A DNA stretch of 24,560 bases, from the IMG/VR virus record IMGVR_UViG_3300008120_000938, positions 1-24,560 of that record, one strand, 5' to 3'. Under the pieces are notes generated by a model, which saw only the letters and a list, made by a program, of their open reading frames with translations, had not been told where the DNA came from and searched no databases. The first letter of the stretch is position 1; every line of letters starts with the position of its first letter. A program made the position numbers and the translations under genes. The stretch is from a virus. Shown piece after piece: positions 15,891 through 22,696 of the stretch.

Positions 15891-15903
15891 AATATAAAAT
15901 CAC

Positions 15904-16113
15904 ATGAAACTATTCAATCTCGGAGATGCTTCTCCATCAGCACGAATGACTTTTTTATCAATTGGACTTGTTGTTTTCCTCGGTAATTGGCTAACAGGAT
16001 TCAGCAATGTTAGTTGGGTACTGTGGTTACCGCCAACTTTACTGCCACTTGCTGCTTTAACCGGAATCTGTCCTTTCAAAATTATTTGGGAAAAGTTAGG
16101 CTTTAAAAAATGA
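15904..16113 (+). CDS. Small membrane protein, DUF2892-like
   Basis: This is a 69-residue protein with two predicted transmembrane segments, at about residues 15-32 and 38-55. The ending LAALTGICPFKIIWEKLG matches the TGxCPxxxxLG signature of DUF2892/YgaP-type membrane proteins. In bacteria these domains sit in the inner membrane, sometimes fused to rhodanese (sulfur-transfer) domains; there is no rhodanese here. Its stop overlaps the next start by ATGA (16110-16113), implying translational coupling to another membrane protein. The role in the phage is unknown. Confidence 0.7.
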   Translation: MKLFNLGDASPSARMTFLSIGLVVFLGNWLTGFSNVSWVLWLPPTLLPLAALTGICPFKIIWEKLGFKK

Positions 16114-16442
16114 TATTAATAACTGTATTTGTACTCACTGTAGGATTTTTATACTGGCTTATAGGCTATAGAAGAATATTAGAAAGATATTTAATGTTCT
16201 TTAAAAAAGAATATTGGACAGACTATAATACAGTAGAGTTTGCAGCCTGGATGGCTAAAGCTTTAATTATCGTACCGGGACTAGTTTTCGGTAAGGAGAT
16301 TTGGTGGTTACATTTCTTTACACTTATAACCTCTTCTCTTCTTATTTGGGCTAGTATGCGAAAATCTTTACCTACCTTAATTGCTTTTAATACTCTTTGG
16401 ATAGGAATTTCATTAACAATTATACTTAGAAACATACTTTAG
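16110..16442 (+). CDS. Membrane protein of unknown function
   Basis: This is a 110-residue hydrophobic protein with about four predicted membrane segments: residues 2-20, 45-60, 65-82 and 88-107. A charged loop (RRILERYLMFFKKEYWTDYN) lies between the first two. Its start overlaps the stop of the DUF2892-like gene by four bases, and the halogenase start follows one base after its stop. It may work with the DUF2892-like protein as a two-part membrane component. I do not recognise the family. Confidence 0.65.
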   Translation: MILITVFVLTVGFLYWLIGYRRILERYLMFFKKEYWTDYNTVEFAAWMAKALIIVPGLVFGKEIWWLHFFTLITSSLLIWASMRKSLPTLIAFNTLWIGISLTIILRNIL

Positions 16443-16443
16443 T

Positions 16444-17919
16444 ATGCATATTTGCATAGTAGGTTCAGGAGCTAGTGGATGGCTGGTAGGTAATCAGTTA
16501 AAAGAACTTTCTTTTGTAGAGAAAGTAACGATAATAGGTTCCCCTAAAATACCACACATTGGGGTAGGTGAGTCAACTACATTGACATTACCTATGGCAC
16601 ATACAAAATTTAATGTTAAACTTGAAGATTTTATAAGAGAATCGCATGCAGCTGTAAAATACGGAGTATATTATAAAGGATGGAGTAAGCACGACTGGAT
16701 TCATTTTTTTAAGTCTGAGATACCTTTTAAAAAAACTAAATTATCTGCAAGAAAGTATATAATGTTACTAGGTAATAAAGACCCTGAAACATTCATACAC
16801 GATATCTACGGTTCCACAATATGGAATGAAGTAGTTGGTAAAAATAACGTATTTCCAGAGAACTATGGAATGGAGTTAGAAAACGAATATCCGAATACGT
16901 ACCATTTTGATGCAGGTCAGTATATAGAATTTTTAAAAAAGCAAGCATTTAAATCCTCTAAAGTAGAGTTTATAGCAGATACTGTTGACCGGGTTAATTT
17001 TATAGAACAAGGGTATATTCCAAATTTGATGTTGGAAAGCGGGAGAATAGTAGAGGCTGATTATTATATAAATACAACAGGCCAGAATTTAAAAGTAAAG
17101 AATGTATTTAACGAACAGTACGATAGTATAGGAGATGTTTTGCTGACAACTAAAGCTGTCGTTTACCCACTTCCTTATACAAATAAAAGAGAGCAGTTTC
17201 ACCCTTACACGGTAGCGAAGACCATGAAATACGGGTGGAGATGGATTACTCCAACATGGGAAAGAATAGGGACAGGCTATACTTTTTCTGAAAACCATGT
17301 AAGCGTAGATCAAGCGATAAATGAATTTATAACGGATATAGGGGATGAATCTATTATACCTAGTGTAGTTGATTTTAGACCTCGGGTTAACAGGCAGACG
17401 TTTAAAATTAATAGTTGTTCAATTGGAATGGCTAACGGATTTTTAGAACCTCTAGATGCCCCCGGTTTAGCTTTAACTAGTACAGTTACCGTAGTATTAG
17501 AGAGAGTTCTTGAAACCTACCACCAGGCATTCAAAGATAAGAGTGTAAAGTATAACGGAAATTATAATAATAATGCTCTAATTTTTGCAAACAGTGAAAT
17601 TAAAAAAGCTTATAAATTCTGGACAACTTTTATTTTAAATCAGTATAAAACCTGTCATAGGTTTGATACTCCATTTTGGATAGATCAAAAACAGGTAAAG
17701 TGGGATGATTGGACTTTAGCAATGAAAGACCTTAATGCTTACTGTGATTTAATCAAAAACGATTACGACGTGATGATGCTTGCTCAAACTACCGCAGCAC
17801 GAAATATTCAATATTATACCCCGGTATCTAAAGAAATAAGACCTATAAAATTACCAGAGACAGTACCAACAGCTATGCATCATTTTGATTATATTGAAAG
17901 TTTTCATAGATTAAAGTAG
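16444..17919 (+). CDS. Flavin-dependent (tryptophan-type) halogenase
   Basis: This is a 491-residue protein of the tryptophan halogenase family. FAD-binding features are GSGASG (residues 7-12) and GVGEST (40-45). Lys72 (AAVKYGVYYKGW) aligns with the catalytic Lys79 of PrnA/RebH. GWRWITP (264-270) corresponds to the family GWxWxIP motif with Thr in place of Ile. GFLEPLDAPG (332-341) corresponds to the segment that in PrnA/RebH carries the second catalytic acid and halide-binding loop (GFLEPLEST-like). The enzyme would need reduced FAD from a host or phage reductase, and no reductase is visible here. A cyanophage halogenase (VirX1 of phage Syn10) has been reported to iodinate diverse substrates, so phage members are known. 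The tight spacing suggests one transcript with its neighbours. Confidence 0.88.
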   Translation: MHICIVGSGASGWLVGNQLKELSFVEKVTIIGSPKIPHIGVGESTTLTLPMAHTKFNVKLEDFIRESHAAVKYGVYYKGWSKHDWIHFFKSEIPFKKTKLSARKYIMLLGNKDPETFIHDIYGSTIWNEVVGKNNVFPENYGMELENEYPNTYHFDAGQYIEFLKKQAFKSSKVEFIADTVDRVNFIEQGYIPNLMLESGRIVEADYYINTTGQNLKVKNVFNEQYDSIGDVLLTTKAVVYPLPYTNKREQFHPYTVAKTMKYGWRWITPTWERIGTGYTFSENHVSVDQAINEFITDIGDESIIPSVVDFRPRVNRQTFKINSCSIGMANGFLEPLDAPGLALTSTVTVVLERVLETYHQAFKDKSVKYNGNYNNNALIFANSEIKKAYKFWTTFILNQYKTCHRFDTPFWIDQKQVKWDDWTLAMKDLNAYCDLIKNDYDVMMLAQTTAARNIQYYTPVSKEIRPIKLPETVPTAMHHFDYIESFHRLK

Positions 17920-17920
17920 T

Positions 17921-18568
17921 ATGAGTAAATCACATGTTTTTCCTCTCTTTCCAATTCCGCTCTACGTAACAACTTATGAAGAAGATACTACTGAGATAGT
18001 AAAGTACTTCGATAGCTGTGAGATGAATGACGGAAGAAACAGTCCTTATGGTTGGATTTCAAAAAATAGTTATATTATAGATCATCCTATATGTAAGCCT
18101 CTTGCAGACTTTTTCATGTTTCATTTTAGAGAGTTTGCAACTAATATAATGAGATACCGGTATAAAGAATTACAGTTTGCTCAGTCGTGGCTTACCTATA
18201 AAGAACCAGGTCAATTTCATAAAGCGCACACCCATCCAAATACGCTCCTTGCAGGAGTATTCTATTTTGATCATCAACCAGGAGATGCTGCAATATGTTT
18301 TAGTAAGAAAGCAGGATCTCAATATAGAACTTATATGGAACCTTCCTTAGAGGAGGATTACCAGGAGCATCCATTTTCTCAGGAAGAAATCTATTTTATA
18401 CCACAACGAAATAATTTTATTATATTTCCATCCTATGTTACTCACGGTGTACCCCCTAATAGAACTAGTAAAACAAGGAAAGCGTTAGGCATAAATGCCT
18501 TAACAAAAGGAACACTAGGAGACAAAGAAACAATTTCAGAGATAATATTTGGGCGTTATGCAAGTTAA
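17921..18568 (+). CDS. Putative 2OG-Fe(II) oxygenase, TIGR02466-like (paralogue 2)
   Basis: This is a 215-residue protein with FPLFPIPLYVT at the start, KAHTHPNTLLAGVFYF in the middle and FPSYVTHGVPPNRTSKTRKA near the end. Candidate active-site residues are His103 and His105 (HTH), His175 and Arg186. It is clearly homologous to the next gene (shared FPIP, GQSW/AQSW, HTHPN and GVFY blocks), so the pair arose by duplication. It lies one base after the halogenase stop. The likely role is oxygenation of an unknown substrate, perhaps the same one the halogenase acts on. Confidence 0.82.
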   Translation: MSKSHVFPLFPIPLYVTTYEEDTTEIVKYFDSCEMNDGRNSPYGWISKNSYIIDHPICKPLADFFMFHFREFATNIMRYRYKELQFAQSWLTYKEPGQFHKAHTHPNTLLAGVFYFDHQPGDAAICFSKKAGSQYRTYMEPSLEEDYQEHPFSQEEIYFIPQRNNFIIFPSYVTHGVPPNRTSKTRKALGINALTKGTLGDKETISEIIFGRYAS

Positions 18569-19196
18569 GTATGAAATCCTAGAACTATTCCCGATCCCTG
18601 TTTACACAACAATGATACCGCCTGGTTTTTCCAAGGTAATATCGTTTTTTGATAAGCAAGATATGGGTACAGACGCTGATTATGATAATTACGGTTACCG
18701 GTCTAAAGACAGTTATATTTTAGATAGACCAGAAAGTAAAGAATTAGCGCAGTTTATTTTAGGTAACGTTAAGATGTATGCCGATCAACTTGGATACGAT
18801 TACTCCGAGTATAGATTCGGACAGTCGTGGATCTCAGTAAAAGCACCAGGGCAACATCATACGATGCACACCCATCCTAACGGACTGATCTCAGGAGTAT
18901 TCTATTACGGACCTACAGTAGAAAAAACACCAGCTATCAAGTTTCACAAGATCGCCGCTGCAGTTAACGTATCGTATATTCTACCTAAAACGGTAGACAA
19001 GAAAAAAAATCTGAAATACTCTCAGAATGAATTTTCAATAATATTCGAACCCGGTCTTTTACTTCTTTTCCCTTCCTATCTTAACCATTCGGTACCTATA
19101 AATAAAACAGATAAACCCAGACATAGTCTTGCATTCAACATAGTACCTACAGTAGGTTTCGGAGATGAAAGAAATTTAACAGAATTAATATTTTAA
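18558..19196 (+). CDS. Putative 2OG-Fe(II) oxygenase, TIGR02466-like (paralogue 3)
   Basis: This is a 212-residue protein. I choose ATG 18558 (MQVKYEILELFPIPVY) over the in-frame TTG at 18549 because it gives the usual short N-terminus before the FPIP motif. The gene overlaps the preceding paralogue by 11 bases. Signature blocks are HTMHTHPNGLISGVFYY and FPSYLNHSVPINKTDKPRHS. Candidate residues are His104, His106, His177 and Arg188, again with HxH instead of HxD. The central region after the first motif has an insertion (KTVDKKKNLKYS) not seen in its neighbour. Product and substrate are unknown. Confidence 0.82.
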   Translation: MQVKYEILELFPIPVYTTMIPPGFSKVISFFDKQDMGTDADYDNYGYRSKDSYILDRPESKELAQFILGNVKMYADQLGYDYSEYRFGQSWISVKAPGQHHTMHTHPNGLISGVFYYGPTVEKTPAIKFHKIAAAVNVSYILPKTVDKKKNLKYSQNEFSIIFEPGLLLLFPSYLNHSVPINKTDKPRHSLAFNIVPTVGFGDERNLTELIF

Positions 19197-19197
19197 T

Positions 19198-20142
19198 ATG
19201 CAACAAGGTTACGTATACAATCCTGAACATGAAGAGAGCGTAGTAGAGTTTAAATCTAAAAAATCAAATAAATATTTTATTTGGCATATTCAGGGCGGAC
19301 TAGGTAAAAATATAGCAGCCACAGCTTTATGTAAAGACTTGAAAGAAGCTTATCCTGATCGTAAACTCATAATGGTAGTATCCTATCCGGAAGTCTTTCT
19401 AAACAATCCATACATTGATAGGGTTTATAATCTAGCTCAAGCGCCTTATTTCTATGAGGATTATATAGAAAATAAGGATGTAATTGTCTGTAGACATGAA
19501 CCTTATAATCAAACCGGTCATATTACTAAATCAAAACATCTTATTGAAAACTGGTGCGATCTTTTAGAGATCACTTATACAGAACAGCAACCAAGTGTAT
19601 ATGCTAACTTTGTGCAGAGACAACTAATCGGTCTTTGGTTAAGGCAAAAACCAACAATCGTCATACAAACTAGTGGAGGACCTCTACAGGGACAGAAATA
19701 TAGCTATTCTTGGACCCGAGATATTCCCCAAGATTTAGCGCAAACTATTGTTAACAAATTCAAAGATCAATATCATATCTTCCAGATAACTAGACCTGAC
19801 GGGTATCGACTTGAAGGAGTAGAGAGGATTGATCAGCAGTACTCCGGTATTGAGTTATTTGCTATATTAATTAATGCGCAAAAACGTATTTTAATCGACT
19901 CATGTCTTCAACATGCTGCAGCTGCTTTTAAACTACCTTCTACAGTATTTTGGATAGGTACTTCACCGACTGTATTCGGGTATAACCTACATAACAATAT
20001 TACTGCTAAACTACCTAAAAGAGCAAACCAGCTTATAGGATCTTACCTTTTTGATTTTCAATTTGAAAACAATATACACGAATGTCCTTATATGGAGTTA
20101 GAAGATGTATTTGATATCAAGGAAGTAATTAGTAATATTTAA
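19198..20142 (+). CDS. Glycosyltransferase family 9-like (heptosyltransferase-type)
   Basis: This is a 314-residue GT-B-type protein. HIQGGLGKNIAATALCKDL (residues 30-48) is the N-terminal glycine-rich loop of ADP-heptose:LPS heptosyltransferase-like enzymes. The C-terminal half has RILIDSCLQHAAAAFKLP (230-247), matching the family's donor-site DSGPxHxAAALG pattern, then TVFWIGTSP. It would transfer a sugar from a nucleotide donor to a glycan or other acceptor, in the cytoplasm. It starts one base after the preceding oxygenase stop and two bases before the sulfotransferase start, so glycosylation and sulfonation may act on the same product. The donor sugar cannot be predicted. The gene order suggests modification of host surface polysaccharide or of virion proteins. 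Confidence 0.75.
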   Translation: MQQGYVYNPEHEESVVEFKSKKSNKYFIWHIQGGLGKNIAATALCKDLKEAYPDRKLIMVVSYPEVFLNNPYIDRVYNLAQAPYFYEDYIENKDVIVCRHEPYNQTGHITKSKHLIENWCDLLEITYTEQQPSVYANFVQRQLIGLWLRQKPTIVIQTSGGPLQGQKYSYSWTRDIPQDLAQTIVNKFKDQYHIFQITRPDGYRLEGVERIDQQYSGIELFAILINAQKRILIDSCLQHAAAAFKLPSTVFWIGTSPTVFGYNLHNNITAKLPKRANQLIGSYLFDFQFENNIHECPYMELEDVFDIKEVISNI

Positions 20143-20144
20143 TC

Positions 20145-20966
20145 ATGAAACAGACAATATTTTATCAAAGCTCTTTACCGAGAGCAGGCTCTACGCTTCT
20201 ACAAAACCTTATAGGCCAAAATTCCGACTTCCACGTAACACCTACATCAGGAATGATTGATTTAGTTCTAGGCGCTAGAATAGGTTATAACGGCAACAAA
20301 GAGGCATACGCAGGAGATAAGGATATGTGGCGTGATGGATTCTATGCTTTTTGCAGAGAAGGATTAAGAGGGTATGTAGAGAATCTTACTGATAAACCTT
20401 ACATTCTAGACAAAAATAGAAACTGGGGATCTATTTACTCATTAGTAAATAATATCTACCCCAATCCAAAGGTACTCTACATGGTTAGAGACTTACGAGC
20501 AGTATTTGCTTCTATGGAAAAAAAGTTTAGAGCTAATCCCGATAGAGACATGGGCGAGATAGATAATGCTAAACTAAAAGGACTAACTACACAGCAGAGA
20601 GTCGAACAGTGGGCCGTAAGTCACCCAATTGGACATGCTATACCAAAATTATATCAAGCAATCCTTGATAAGACAGCTAGAAACTTTTTAATCATTAGGT
20701 ATGAAGACCTCTGTACCAATCCTGAAGGTATGATGCAGAGTATCTACCGATATCTTGAAATACCTTATTTTCAACATAACTTTAATCACATACCTCAAAT
20801 CACAGTCGAAGACGATACCGTTCACGGTATCTACGGAGATCATACCATCAGAAATAAATTAGGAGCACTACCTGACGATTCAAAAGAGATACTAGGTACT
20901 TATACCTCTGAATGGATATACAACAATTTTAATTGGTTTTTTGATACTTTCAATTACAAACATTGA
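20145..20966 (+). CDS. PAPS-dependent sulfotransferase
   Basis: This is a 273-residue protein with the two PAPS-binding elements of sulfotransferases. SLPRAGSTLLQNLIGQN at the N-terminus (residues 10-26) is the 5'-phosphosulfate loop. VRDLRAVFASMEK (114-126) carries the Arg115 and Ser123 expected to bind the 3'-phosphate. The reaction moves sulfate from PAPS to a hydroxyl of a carbohydrate, protein or small molecule. The start of the next gene overlaps its stop as TTGA (20963-20966), and that gene encodes an APS-kinase-like protein. This strongly links it to PAPS supply. The acceptor is unknown; the preceding glycosyltransferase suggests a glycan, but a protein acceptor is also possible. Confidence 0.85.
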   Translation: MKQTIFYQSSLPRAGSTLLQNLIGQNSDFHVTPTSGMIDLVLGARIGYNGNKEAYAGDKDMWRDGFYAFCREGLRGYVENLTDKPYILDKNRNWGSIYSLVNNIYPNPKVLYMVRDLRAVFASMEKKFRANPDRDMGEIDNAKLKGLTTQQRVEQWAVSHPIGHAIPKLYQAILDKTARNFLIIRYEDLCTNPEGMMQSIYRYLEIPYFQHNFNHIPQITVEDDTVHGIYGDHTIRNKLGALPDDSKEILGTYTSEWIYNNFNWFFDTFNYKH

Positions 20967-21418
20967 TTATAGTTTTATTTGGACAACCGCATTGCGGTAA
21001 ATCAACGCTTGCAAAAAAGCTTATAGGAGAGGAATGCTTCAGTCAATACTGGAATATTGACGGAGATGAGCTACGTGAAATTTTTAAAAATAAAAGCTTC
21101 AACAGGAAAGGGCGTATTCAGAACCTGAACAGGGCTAGCGACATTGCGCACTACCTAAATAGTATAGGAAGCGACGGTATTATTCTATCACTGGTATATC
21201 CGTATAGAGAGGCTCGCAACTACCTTAATAGTTTAACCGACGATGTTAAATGGGTGTATTTAACCTACGAAGGAGAAAGAGGTAGAGAAAAATTTCACGT
21301 TCAAGATTTTGAATTACCAGAAAAAGAACGTATATTACATTTAGACACGTCTAAACTATCAATATCAGAATGTGTTGATGCAATAAAGCGTTATACTAAT
21401 GAAGAACTACCTAGCTAA
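20963..21418 (+). CDS. Adenylylsulfate (APS) kinase-like P-loop kinase
   Basis: This is a 151-residue kinase starting at TTG 20963, coupled by a TTGA overlap to the sulfotransferase. Walker A is GQPHCGKST (residues 7-15). NIDGDELREIF (31-41) corresponds to the APS-binding DGDxxR segment of CysC, followed by RIQNLNRASDIAHYL and SLVYPYREARNYL, which follow the CysC order (ENIRR..., SPFRADR). It would phosphorylate APS to PAPS with ATP. It is shorter than a typical CysC (about 200 residues), with a reduced C-terminal part, so specificity for APS is likely but not certain; a related sugar or polyol kinase is the main alternative. The nucleotidyltransferase gene overlaps its 3' end by 20 bases. 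Confidence 0.78.
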   Translation: MIIVLFGQPHCGKSTLAKKLIGEECFSQYWNIDGDELREIFKNKSFNRKGRIQNLNRASDIAHYLNSIGSDGIILSLVYPYREARNYLNSLTDDVKWVYLTYEGERGREKFHVQDFELPEKERILHLDTSKLSISECVDAIKRYTNEELPS

Positions 21419-21785
21419 AGCACAAAGTAAATCAGGGGAGTGGGCTATGTTTATCGGAAGATGGCAACCTTGGCATCCTGGACATCGTTGGCTTATTGAT
21501 CAAGCCCTCGAAGAAGGAAAGAAAGTGTTGCTATGTATTCGCGACGTCCCTGTAAGTGAAAAGAACCCGTGGACGGCTCAAGAAATTCTAATGAATCTAT
21601 CTATCGAGTTAAAAGATCTTGTAGAAGAGGGTAAGCTAAATATCATGAAGATTCCAGATATTGAATCAATTAATATAGGCCGTGGAGTAGGTTACGATGT
21701 TATTGAACACGTACCCCCTCAAGACATTCACGATATATCCGCAACTAAGATCCGCGAGCAAATGAAAGCTGAAGGTAAGCTATGA
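21399..21785 (+). CDS. HxGH nucleotidyltransferase (NMNAT/ATP-sulfurylase/cytidylyltransferase superfamily)
   Basis: This is a 128-residue protein with a nucleotidyltransferase core: FIGRWQPWHPGHRWLIDQAL, holding the HxGH motif His26-Pro-Gly-His29, NPWTAQEILMNL (57-68), and the C-terminal ISATKIREQ (113-121, ISSTxxR-type). It transfers a nucleotidyl group to a phosphorylated substrate. The motifs look most like NMN adenylyltransferase and cytidylyltransferases. ATP sulfurylase belongs to the same superfamily, and the position next to an APS-kinase-like gene allows that role. A second start at ATG 21447 has an unusually good Shine-Dalgarno-like GGGGAG (21435-21440), but it removes residues just before the core strand. 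The stop overlaps the next start as ATGA. Fold call is strong; substrate is open. Confidence 0.75.
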   Translation: MKNYLAKAQSKSGEWAMFIGRWQPWHPGHRWLIDQALEEGKKVLLCIRDVPVSEKNPWTAQEILMNLSIELKDLVEEGKLNIMKIPDIESINIGRGVGYDVIEHVPPQDIHDISATKIREQMKAEGKL

Positions 21786-22019
21786 AGAAGTTTCCTACGT
21801 GTTTTGTTGACATCGATGGTAATAGTAATAACAACTGCTCGTCCTCCTGAACTAGAGGTGTTTACAAAACAAGAACTAGAAAAGCTAGGGGTAAAATATC
21901 ATCAAATAGTTTTTGGAATCGGTAGAGGAACTCGTTATCTTATAAATGACCGTGATCCTGAACAGCCAAACGTAGATAGAGCTGTTGCAATAAATTTAAA
22001 TAGAAATTCAGGTATATGA
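21782..22019 (+). pseudogene. HAD-type phosphatase remnant with internal out-of-frame deletion
   Basis: ATG 21782 overlaps the previous stop (ATGA) and begins MKKFPTCFVDIDG, the N-terminal strand and DxDG nucleophile motif of HAD phosphatases. That frame soon reaches a stop at 21848-21850. From about 21819 another frame continues the same family: VIVITTARPPE (HAD motif II region), ELEKLGVKYHQIVFGIGRG and RYLINDRDP (motif III/IV region), ending NLNRNSGI at 22019. The cap-side segment, which I estimate at 35-45 residues between DIDG and ITTAR, is missing and the frame is shifted. Its neighbours suggest a sugar- or nucleotide-phosphate phosphatase ancestor. It is either a decayed gene or an assembly deletion; a truncated product from TTG 21804 would lack the nucleophile. 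Confidence 0.72.
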
Positions 22020-22249
22020 TAGACGTTAAGGTAAGGTGGAACACTCAATGTAAAGATAATCATAACTTTTGGAGAATATTGATTGATGGAGAGGAGCGCA
22101 TTTGTTGTAATGTTATATTTCAACTACCTGTACATACGACTCGAGATACGGTTTGGGATTCATTAAGAAACCAAGAAGTAGATAAACACCACATAAGTTG
22201 CCAAGCAACTGAAGTTATTTGGAAAGGTGACGTAGTATTAATAAGATGA
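22016..22249 (+). CDS. Conserved phage protein of unknown function
   Basis: This is a 77-residue protein (MIDVKVRWNTQCKDNHNFWRILIDGEER...). Its start overlaps the HAD remnant stop by ATGA, and its own stop overlaps the next gene in the same way (22246-22249). The pattern of RWNT, WRILIDGEE and WKGDVVLI suggests a small beta-rich fold. Similar ORFs occur in T4-like aquatic phages without assigned function. Cys residues at 12, 29, 30 and 62 could bind metal, but no standard motif is formed. Confidence 0.68.
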   Translation: MIDVKVRWNTQCKDNHNFWRILIDGEERICCNVIFQLPVHTTRDTVWDSLRNQEVDKHHISCQATEVIWKGDVVLIR

Positions 22250-22473
22250 TAGTAGAGAAAAAACGACATATAGCGAAAACCATCAGTTATCGCGTTTTGA
22301 GTACCTTGATTGGATTCGTAATAATGTGGGGAGTTTCTGGGTCAATTAAAATCGGTGCTGCGTTTGGTGTTGCCGAACTCGTTTACAAACCAATTCAGTA
22401 CTATATACACGAACGAATATGGTATAGATGGGTTACATACGGTCTTAAGAAAGAAGAAGATATAAAGACATAG
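22246..22473 (+). CDS. DUF2061 family membrane protein
   Basis: This is a 75-residue protein with DUF2061 features: KTISYRVLSTLIGFVIMW near the start, one to two membrane segments at about residues 15-31 and 36-50, and the ending YYIHERIWYRW that marks this family. It is predicted to sit in the cytoplasmic membrane. The function of DUF2061 is not established. From memory, members occur near sulfate-activation genes in some bacteria, which would fit the nearby sulfotransferase and APS-kinase-like genes; this needs a neighbourhood search. It is the last gene of the auxiliary run. Confidence 0.82.
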   Translation: MIVEKKRHIAKTISYRVLSTLIGFVIMWGVSGSIKIGAAFGVAELVYKPIQYYIHERIWYRWVTYGLKKEEDIKT

Positions 22474-22520
22474 TTCTGCAGGTTTATTCGATATTTATAT
22501 ATTAGATCCCATAAATACGG

Positions 22521-22532
22521 TACTATTTATTA
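22521..22532 (+). promoter_or_regulatory. Candidate phage promoter motif (CTATTTAT copy 6)
   Basis: The sequence is TACTATTTATTA, with the core at 22523-22530, 25 bases before the ATG at 22548. A related AT-rich sequence, ATATTTATAT, lies at 22491-22500. It would restart transcription of structural genes after the auxiliary island. Confidence 0.45.
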
Positions 22533-22547
22533 CTAAACAGCTAAAAT

Positions 22548-22688
22548 ATGATACTCGCAACCATCCTTGCAAAGTTAAAGAGTCTTTTCGTAAAGCCTGA
22601 GCCTAAAGTAGAGACTCCTGTTGTTGAAGTACAGCCTGCCGAAGCTAAAAAGCCACGCAAAAAAGCGACTAAAAAAGTTACAAAATAA
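22548..22688 (+). CDS. Small basic protein with Pro/Glu linker and Lys-rich tail
   Basis: This is a 46-residue ORF starting at ATG 22548, 25 bases after the start of a candidate promoter core. It has a hydrophobic N-terminus (MILATILAKLKSLFV), an acidic Pro-rich middle (EPKVETPVVEVQPAEA) and a basic tail (KKPRKKATKKVTK). The clear amphipathic design and correct spacing support a real gene. The tail could bind nucleic acid or a membrane surface. No family is recognised. Confidence 0.6.
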   Translation: MILATILAKLKSLFVKPEPKVETPVVEVQPAEAKKPRKKATKKVTK

Positions 22689-22696
22689 ATAAACAC

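Noticed and set aside
18549-18557. TTG start for the third TIGR02466-like gene
   Set aside because: It adds only three residues inside the previous gene. ATG 18558 gives a normal start.
20963-21785. Calling the nucleotidyltransferase outright an ATP sulfurylase
   Set aside because: Its motifs (GRWQPWHPGH, NPWTAQE, ISATKIR) fit NMNAT and cytidylyltransferases at least as well, and it is much shorter than known ATP sulfurylases. It is kept as a hypothesis only.
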